Assembly (NCBI RefSeq): GCF_000444135.1
Contig: NZ_ATDK01000250.1
Span: 1 to 42,694, forward strand
Direction of reading: 5' to 3'
DNA: 42,694 bases
DNA from: Pseudomonas avellanae BPIC 631
GTDB taxonomy: Bacteria; Pseudomonadota; Gammaproteobacteria; Pseudomonadales; Pseudomonadaceae
A model generated the notes under the pieces. It was given only the letters and a program-made list of their open reading frames with translations. It did not search any database and was not told the DNA's origin. Below are positions 38,384 to 42,694 of this stretch, in pieces. Each line of letters starts with the position of its first letter. The stretch's first letter is position 1. The translations under genes were made by a program, and so were the position numbers.

Positions 38384-41341
38384 TCAGTTCGCGGTGGACG
38401 TCGCGTCGACATGGCGTGGCAAGGTCACCCGAATACGGGTACCACGCTGTTGCTCGGGATCTGCCGGGCTGTCGATGGTGATTTGTCCATAATGCTCTTC
38501 AACGATGGAATAGACCAGCGCAAGGCCAAGTCCGGTTCCCTCGCCAGGGTCCTTTGTGGTGAAGAACGGCTCGAACAATCTGTCCATGATTGCCTTTGAA
38601 ATCCCACTGCCTTCGTCTTCGACGATGAGGTCCACAGTGTGCTCGGATGCTTCGCTTCTGACCCGCACGGCGCTGCCTGCCGGGGAAGCATCGCGCGCGT
38701 TGGAGAGCAGATTGATCAGCACCTGCGCCAATCGCTGCGGATCGCCAACGGCCCAATGCTCGGGGTTGCACAGGTTATAGAAGTGCACTTCGAAATTGCG
38801 CCGGTTAAGGGCCAGCAGACCAATGGCATCCTGAGCCACTTCGGCCAGACAGACGGCTTCGTCGCTGTGCTGATGCGCGCCCGCGTGTGCGAAGCTCATC
38901 AGCGACTGGACGATGCGCGACACGCGTTTGGTCTGCTCGAGGATCTGGCTGCTGATTTCTTTCAGTTCGCCATCTTCTTCGCGCTCTTCACGCAGGTTCT
39001 GCGCAAGGCAGGCAATGCCGGTGATCGGGTTGCCGATCTCGTGCGCCACGCCTGCCGCCAGTCGGCCAATGCTGGCCAGCCGTTCCGAATGCACCAGTTT
39101 GTCTTCGAGCATCTGAGTGTCGGTGAGGTCTTCGACCAGCACGACCAGCACGACCAGCCCGCTGTTGCCTGTCGCGAGTGGCTCGTTGATGGCCGCTTTG
39201 TGCAGGTTCAGCCAGCGGGTCTGCCCGTCCAGCCCGAGCTTCTGCTTGTGCAAATGTTCATCGGGAAGGCTGGTGAAACCGGTCAGCAGGCCTTTCCAGG
39301 GTTCTGCAATGGTGTCCAGGCGCGAGCCGACCACCCGTTGGGCGACGATTCCGGTCAACTCTTCCATGGCCCGGTTCCACATCAGGATCTCCTGATCTTC
39401 GGCCAGCGAGCAGACGCCCATCGGCAGCTCCTGCAGCGTCTGACGGTGGTAGCGGCGCAAGGCGTCGAGTTCGGCGGCCAGGCCGGTCAGGCGCGAGTGG
39501 TAGTCCTCAAGCCGGCTTTCGATGAAATGGATGTCTTCGGTGACGTATTTTTCGCTGCCTGACTTGTACGGCAGGAAGGTTTCGACCATGTCCTGGGCGA
39601 CGCTTGGCCCCATCAGCCCGGACAGGTTGGCTTCGATCCGGTCACGCAGGCGGCGCAACGCATACGGGCGGCGCTCGTCGAACGGCAGGTAGAGGTCGCG
39701 CAGCGCCTGTTCGACTTCTTTTTGTGCGGCTTTCGCGCCCAACGGCTTGGCCAGTTGCGTGGCGAACTCCTGAGGCGAAACCGCATGCAGCTCGCGGCGT
39801 TGCGGGCGACGCATGTTGTCGACGGCGCAGGCCTCGGCGGCGCTGACTTCTTCGGGGCTGGCGTTGGTGAACAGCGAGATCAGGGTAAACAGCAGCACGT
39901 TGGCTGCGAGCGACGCGATAGCTGCCATGTGCCAACTGGTGTCGTCCAGCACGTAGATCATGTTCAGCCAGGGAATATAGAAGCCCTGCAGGTTGCCGAT
40001 CAGCGGCAGCAACATGCTGACCGCCCAGACGCTGATCCCGGCCAGCAGGCCGGCGATGAAGCCACGCCGGTTGGCGGTCGGCCAGTACAGCACCGATAGC
40101 ACGCCGGGCAGGAACTGCAGGGTTGCCACGAAAGCCACGATGCCCAGATTGGCCAGGTCTTGTTGCGCGCCCAGCATCAGGTAGAAGCCGTAACCCAACG
40201 CGATAATCGCCACGATCAGGCCGCGTCGGGTCCATTTCAGCCAGCGATAGATATTGCCTTCAGCCGGTGGCTGATAAAGCGGCAGCACCAGATGGTTGAG
40301 CGCCATGCCCGACAACGCCAGGGTGGTGACGATAATCAACCCGCTGGCGGCCGAAAGCCCGCCGACATAGGCCAGCAAGGCCAGCGACTTGCTGTTGGCA
40401 GCGATGCCGATCCCGAGGGTGAAATATTCCGGGCTGGTGGTGGCTCCGAGCTTGAGCCCGGCCCAGAGAATCAGCGGCACGGCCAGGCTGATCAACAGCA
40501 GAAACAGCGGCAGCCCCCAACTGGCGCTGACCAGCGAGCGCGGGTTGAGGTTTTCCGTGAAGGTCATGTGGTACATGTGCGGCATGACGATGGCCGAGGC
40601 GAAGAACACCAGCAGCAGCGTACGCCACGGGCCTTCCTGCAACGGTGTGTGCAGCGAGGCGAGGGCGGTCTGGTTCTGCAACAGCCACAATTCGAGCTGT
40701 TGCGGGCCGTCGAACACGCCATACAAGGCATACAGCCCGACGCCACCCATGGCGATCAGCTTGATCAGCGATTCAAAGGCGATAGCGAACACCAGGCCTT
40801 CGTGCTTCTCACGGGTTGCGATATGCCGCGAGCCAAAGAAGATCGTGAACAGGGTGATCAGTGCGCAAAATGCCACGGCGACGCGGTCCTGCACCGGTTC
40901 GCGTGTCAGAATGCCAATGGAGTCGGCCACGGCCTGAATCTGCAAGGCCAGCAACGGCAGCACGCCGATCAGCATGAACACCGTGGTCAGCGCGCCGGCC
41001 CAGGTGCTGCGAAAGCGGAAGGCGAACAGGTCGGCCAGCGACGACAACTGATAGGTACGGGTGATTTTCAGGATCGGATAAAGCAGCACTGGCGCGAGCA
41101 GAAACGCCCCGGAAACGCCGAGGTAGCTGGACAGAAAGCCGTAGCCATACTGGTAGGCCAGACCGACCGTGCCGTAGAACGCCCAAGCGCTGGCGTATAC
41201 ACCGAGCGACAGGGTGTAGGTCAGAGGATGGCGAATGATCCAGCGCGGAATCAGCCCGCGCTCGCTGATCCAGGCCACGCCGAACAGCACCAGCAGATAA
41301 GCGGCGCTGACCAGCAGCATCTGCGTCAGACTAAAGCTCAT
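38384..41341 (-). CDS. cbrA: CbrA, sensor histidine kinase with SLC5 transporter domain
   Basis: CbrA phosphorylates CbrB in response to carbon/nitrogen balance. The 985-residue protein starts with a sodium:solute symporter (SLC5/STAC-type) domain of about 13 membrane segments (1 to about 500). A STAC/linker region and a PAS domain (about 625-740) follow, then HisKA with phospho-His767 in GVAHEIGNP, and HATPase_c with N-box [12 protein letters not shown] and G-boxes DEGSGI and [10 protein letters not shown]. Two ATGs (41347, 41341) are possible; I prefer the second because GAG lies six bases before it. Its start lies inside the upstream small gene, so translation is probably coupled. Confidence 0.96.
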   Translation of the reverse strand: MSFSLTQMLLVSAAYLLVLFGVAWISERGLIPRWIIRHPLTYTLSLGVYASAWAFYGTVGLAYQYGYGFLSSYLGVSGAFLLAPVLLYPILKITRTYQLSSLADLFAFRFRSTWAGALTTVFMLIGVLPLLALQIQAVADSIGILTREPVQDRVAVAFCALITLFTIFFGSRHIATREKHEGLVFAIAFESLIKLIAMGGVGLYALYGVFDGPQQLELWLLQNQTALASLHTPLQEGPWRTLLLVFFASAIVMPHMYHMTFTENLNPRSLVSASWGLPLFLLLISLAVPLILWAGLKLGATTSPEYFTLGIGIAANSKSLALLAYVGGLSAASGLIIVTTLALSGMALNHLVLPLYQPPAEGNIYRWLKWTRRGLIVAIIALGYGFYLMLGAQQDLANLGIVAFVATLQFLPGVLSVLYWPTANRRGFIAGLLAGISVWAVSMLLPLIGNLQGFYIPWLNMIYVLDDTSWHMAAIASLAANVLLFTLISLFTNASPEEVSAAEACAVDNMRRPQRRELHAVSPQEFATQLAKPLGAKAAQKEVEQALRDLYLPFDERRPYALRRLRDRIEANLSGLMGPSVAQDMVETFLPYKSGSEKYVTEDIHFIESRLEDYHSRLTGLAAELDALRRYHRQTLQELPMGVCSLAEDQEILMWNRAMEELTGIVAQRVVGSRLDTIAEPWKGLLTGFTSLPDEHLHKQKLGLDGQTRWLNLHKAAINEPLATGNSGLVVLVVLVEDLTDTQMLEDKLVHSERLASIGRLAAGVAHEIGNPITGIACLAQNLREEREEDGELKEISSQILEQTKRVSRIVQSLMSFAHAGAHQHSDEAVCLAEVAQDAIGLLALNRRNFEVHFYNLCNPEHWAVGDPQRLAQVLINLLSNARDASPAGSAVRVRSEASEHTVDLIVEDEGSGISKAIMDRLFEPFFTTKDPGEGTGLGLALVYSIVEEHYGQITIDSPADPEQQRGTRIRVTLPRHVDATSTAN

Positions 41342-41507
41342 CGGCATCTCGCTGGCTTTGCAGAATGAACGTCACCACGATCAGGATCAGCCACAGCATG
41401 TAGGGCCGATACCAGGCGCCGGTCGCGTCGATCCACCAGTCCATGATGGCCGGAGAGAACAGATAAATGCCTACCACCAGAAGCAAAACCAACCGGTAAA
41501 TGTACAT
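41331..41507 (-). CDS. cbrX: Small membrane protein overlapping cbrA (CbrX-like)
   Basis: A 58-codon frame (ATG 41507, TAG 41331-41333) has GGGAG five bases before the start. The product has an N-terminal hydrophobic helix (YRLVLLLVVGIYLFSPAIM), a short WWIDATGAWYRP turn and a second helix (YMLWLILIVVTFILQ), then a polar tail. It overlaps the cbrA start by 11 bases. A gene in this position upstream of cbrA has been described in P. putida as cbrX, required for full cbrA expression through translational coupling. Identity of the gene symbol rests on position and character. Confidence 0.85.
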   Translation of the reverse strand: MYIYRLVLLLVVGIYLFSPAIMDWWIDATGAWYRPYMLWLILIVVTFILQSQRDADEL

Positions 41508-41605
41508 CTGGTCTCCCTGCGCTGGTAGATGAGGAGCGGCATGTTAACGGATGCCGGACAACCTGCAAGCATCCTTGCATCACAGTTTTCAGCGACCGCT
41601 CTGGA

Positions 41606-42493
41606 TCAGTCTATCCGGGCTTCTTCAATAGTGCGCAGTCGCGGTATGAGCGAGGCGTTCCAGTGCTGAATGCCCCAGGCAAGCACTTCTTGCGCGGTGC
41701 CATCGGCCATGTGCGCGTCGACCGGTTGCCCCAGTGCTCGCAGCGCCCGCAGCAGTAGCGGTGTTGCCTGATCGGCAGGCAAAGGCGGGGAGCGATAGGA
41801 TTTGCCGAGCTTGTGGCCGTCCGGCTGGGTGATCAACGGCACATGCAGGTAGCGCGGCTGGGGCAGGCCCAGCAGTTCTTGCAGGTACAAGTGACGTGGG
41901 GTAGAGTCCAGCAGATCGGCACCACGCACGATATCGGTGACGCCTTGCCAGGCGTCGTCGATGACGACGGCGAGTTGATAGGCATACAGACCGTCGCGCC
42001 TGCGGATCACGAAGTCGCCGCTTTCGCGCCCAAGGTGCATGTGGAATGTGCCCTGCACACGGTCTTCGAAGCGATACTCCAGCTCCGGCACGCGAATGCG
42101 GATTGCAGCGTTTTCTGGCGCATGCCCTGTATTGCGGCAGAAACCGGGGTACACGCCTTCAAAGTCCTCGAGCTGCTTGCGCGAGCAGGTGCAGGCATAG
42201 GCCAGGCCGTGATTGAACCAGCGCTGAAGAATGTCGGCGTAGGCGTCATGGCGCTCGCTCTGCCGGACCATCTCGCTGTCCCATTCAAAGCCGTAGCGCT
42301 CGAGTGTTTCAAGAATCGCCAACTGCGCGCCAGCTACCTCGCGCGGAGGGTCGAGGTCTTCCATGCGTAACAGCCACTGACCGCCCACCGCACGGGCATC
42401 CAGATAAGACGCCAGCGCTGCGACCAGCGAGCCAAAATGCAGATAACCACTGGGAGTCGGCGCAAAGCGCCCGATATAGGCCGGTTTTTTCAT
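41606..42493 (-). CDS. gluQ: Glutamyl-Q tRNA(Asp) synthetase
   Basis: GluQRS activates glutamate and attaches it to queuosine at position 34 of tRNA-Asp. It is a catalytic-core paralogue of GluRS without the anticodon-binding domain. The 295-residue protein has the HIGH-type APTPSGYLHFGSLVAALAS, RMEDLDPPRE, zinc ligands in CTCSRKQLEDFEGVYPGFC, and the KMSKS-like HKLGKS. In Pseudomonas it stands between dksA and cbrA; dksA would lie beyond the window. The Shine-Dalgarno sequence before ATG 42493 is weak. Confidence 0.95.
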   Translation of the reverse strand: MKKPAYIGRFAPTPSGYLHFGSLVAALASYLDARAVGGQWLLRMEDLDPPREVAGAQLAILETLERYGFEWDSEMVRQSERHDAYADILQRWFNHGLAYACTCSRKQLEDFEGVYPGFCRNTGHAPENAAIRIRVPELEYRFEDRVQGTFHMHLGRESGDFVIRRRDGLYAYQLAVVIDDAWQGVTDIVRGADLLDSTPRHLYLQELLGLPQPRYLHVPLITQPDGHKLGKSYRSPPLPADQATPLLLRALRALGQPVDAHMADGTAQEVLAWGIQHWNASLIPRLRTIEEARID

Positions 42494-42593
42494 GCGCCGG
42501 ATGTTACGGGCGGCGGGCTTGAGTGGGCAAGCGAAACTCCGGATACCTCATTCCAGTGGAAATGTCTTTTGTGACGCACCGCAGGCTCAAGAT

Positions 42594-42694
42594 GGGACGC
42601 GGAGCGTCCAGAAAGGCATGCGACGCGGAGCGCCTCACGATAGTTGAGGTTATCGTTCCGCACGCTCCTGCGTCGGAATGCGTTGCGTGACGCT
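42594..42694. repeat. REP-like array, second copy, running off the window
   Basis: GGGACGCGGAGCGTCC, GGCATG.CGACGCGGAGCG, CACGATAGTT and TTATCGTTCCGCACGCTCC follow in an order closely related to the array at 12440-12619. It is cut by the window end. Confidence 0.85.

Overview
The window looks like chromosomal DNA of a fluorescent Pseudomonas, most likely of the P. syringae group. I base this on gene order and protein similarity recalled from Pseudomonas genomes (nadC-ampD-ampE-tatD-fruRBKA; gluQ-cbrA-cbrB-crcZ-pcnB-folK-panB-panC-pgi), the CbrAB/CrcZ catabolite-repression module, and Pseudomonas-type REP palindromes. The species call is inference. No rRNA, tRNA or CRISPR array was seen.

Left edge (1-667): the last 40 codons of an IS3-family transposase, then a divergently placed DUF1523 membrane protein. 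Ter island (788-14992): seven co-directional plus-strand genes form a biosynthetic and effector block: ATP-grasp ligase, TerD-trypsin fusion, PRTase-TRSP protein, HAD phosphatase, StiP/PELOTA protein, CitE-like aldolase and a second HAD. Many of their stops and starts overlap. They lead straight into terZ-terA-terB-terC-terD-terE, which end at a strong terminator and a REP-like cluster. Converging on the minus strand is a two-gene unit, a GYF-AIM24 protein followed by a TerF-type vWA protein. The whole set matches the Ter stress-response/metal-sensing system, whose biosynthetic enzymes are predicted to make a nucleoside-like metabolite. The TerD-serine protease fusion inside the block is the least expected member.

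Housekeeping block 1 (15038-28042): nadC, a DUF1631 protein, ampD/ampE (peptidoglycan recycling), a TatD-family hydrolase, and the fructose PTS locus (fruR/cra divergent from fruB-fruK-fruA). The fruR-fruB interval holds a near-consensus Cra operator, a perfect 22-bp palindrome and an Hfq/Crc-type A-rich motif.

Junction (28063-30538): an acetyl-CoA acetyltransferase, an MpaB-family oxygenase and a REP cluster.

Housekeeping block 2 (30539-42493, all minus strand): pgi, panC, panB, folK, pcnB, the sRNA crcZ, cbrB, cbrA, a 58-codon membrane peptide gene (cbrX-like) overlapping cbrA, and gluQ. The cbrB-crcZ interval carries two intrinsic terminators, a TGTTAC-N14-GTAACA inverted repeat (candidate CbrB site) and a sigma-54 promoter with exact GG-N10-GC spacing. 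Six A-rich motifs lie in CrcZ, and matching motifs sit before fruB, fruA and the thiolase. The window may therefore hold both the Hfq/Crc-sequestering sRNA and several of its targets.
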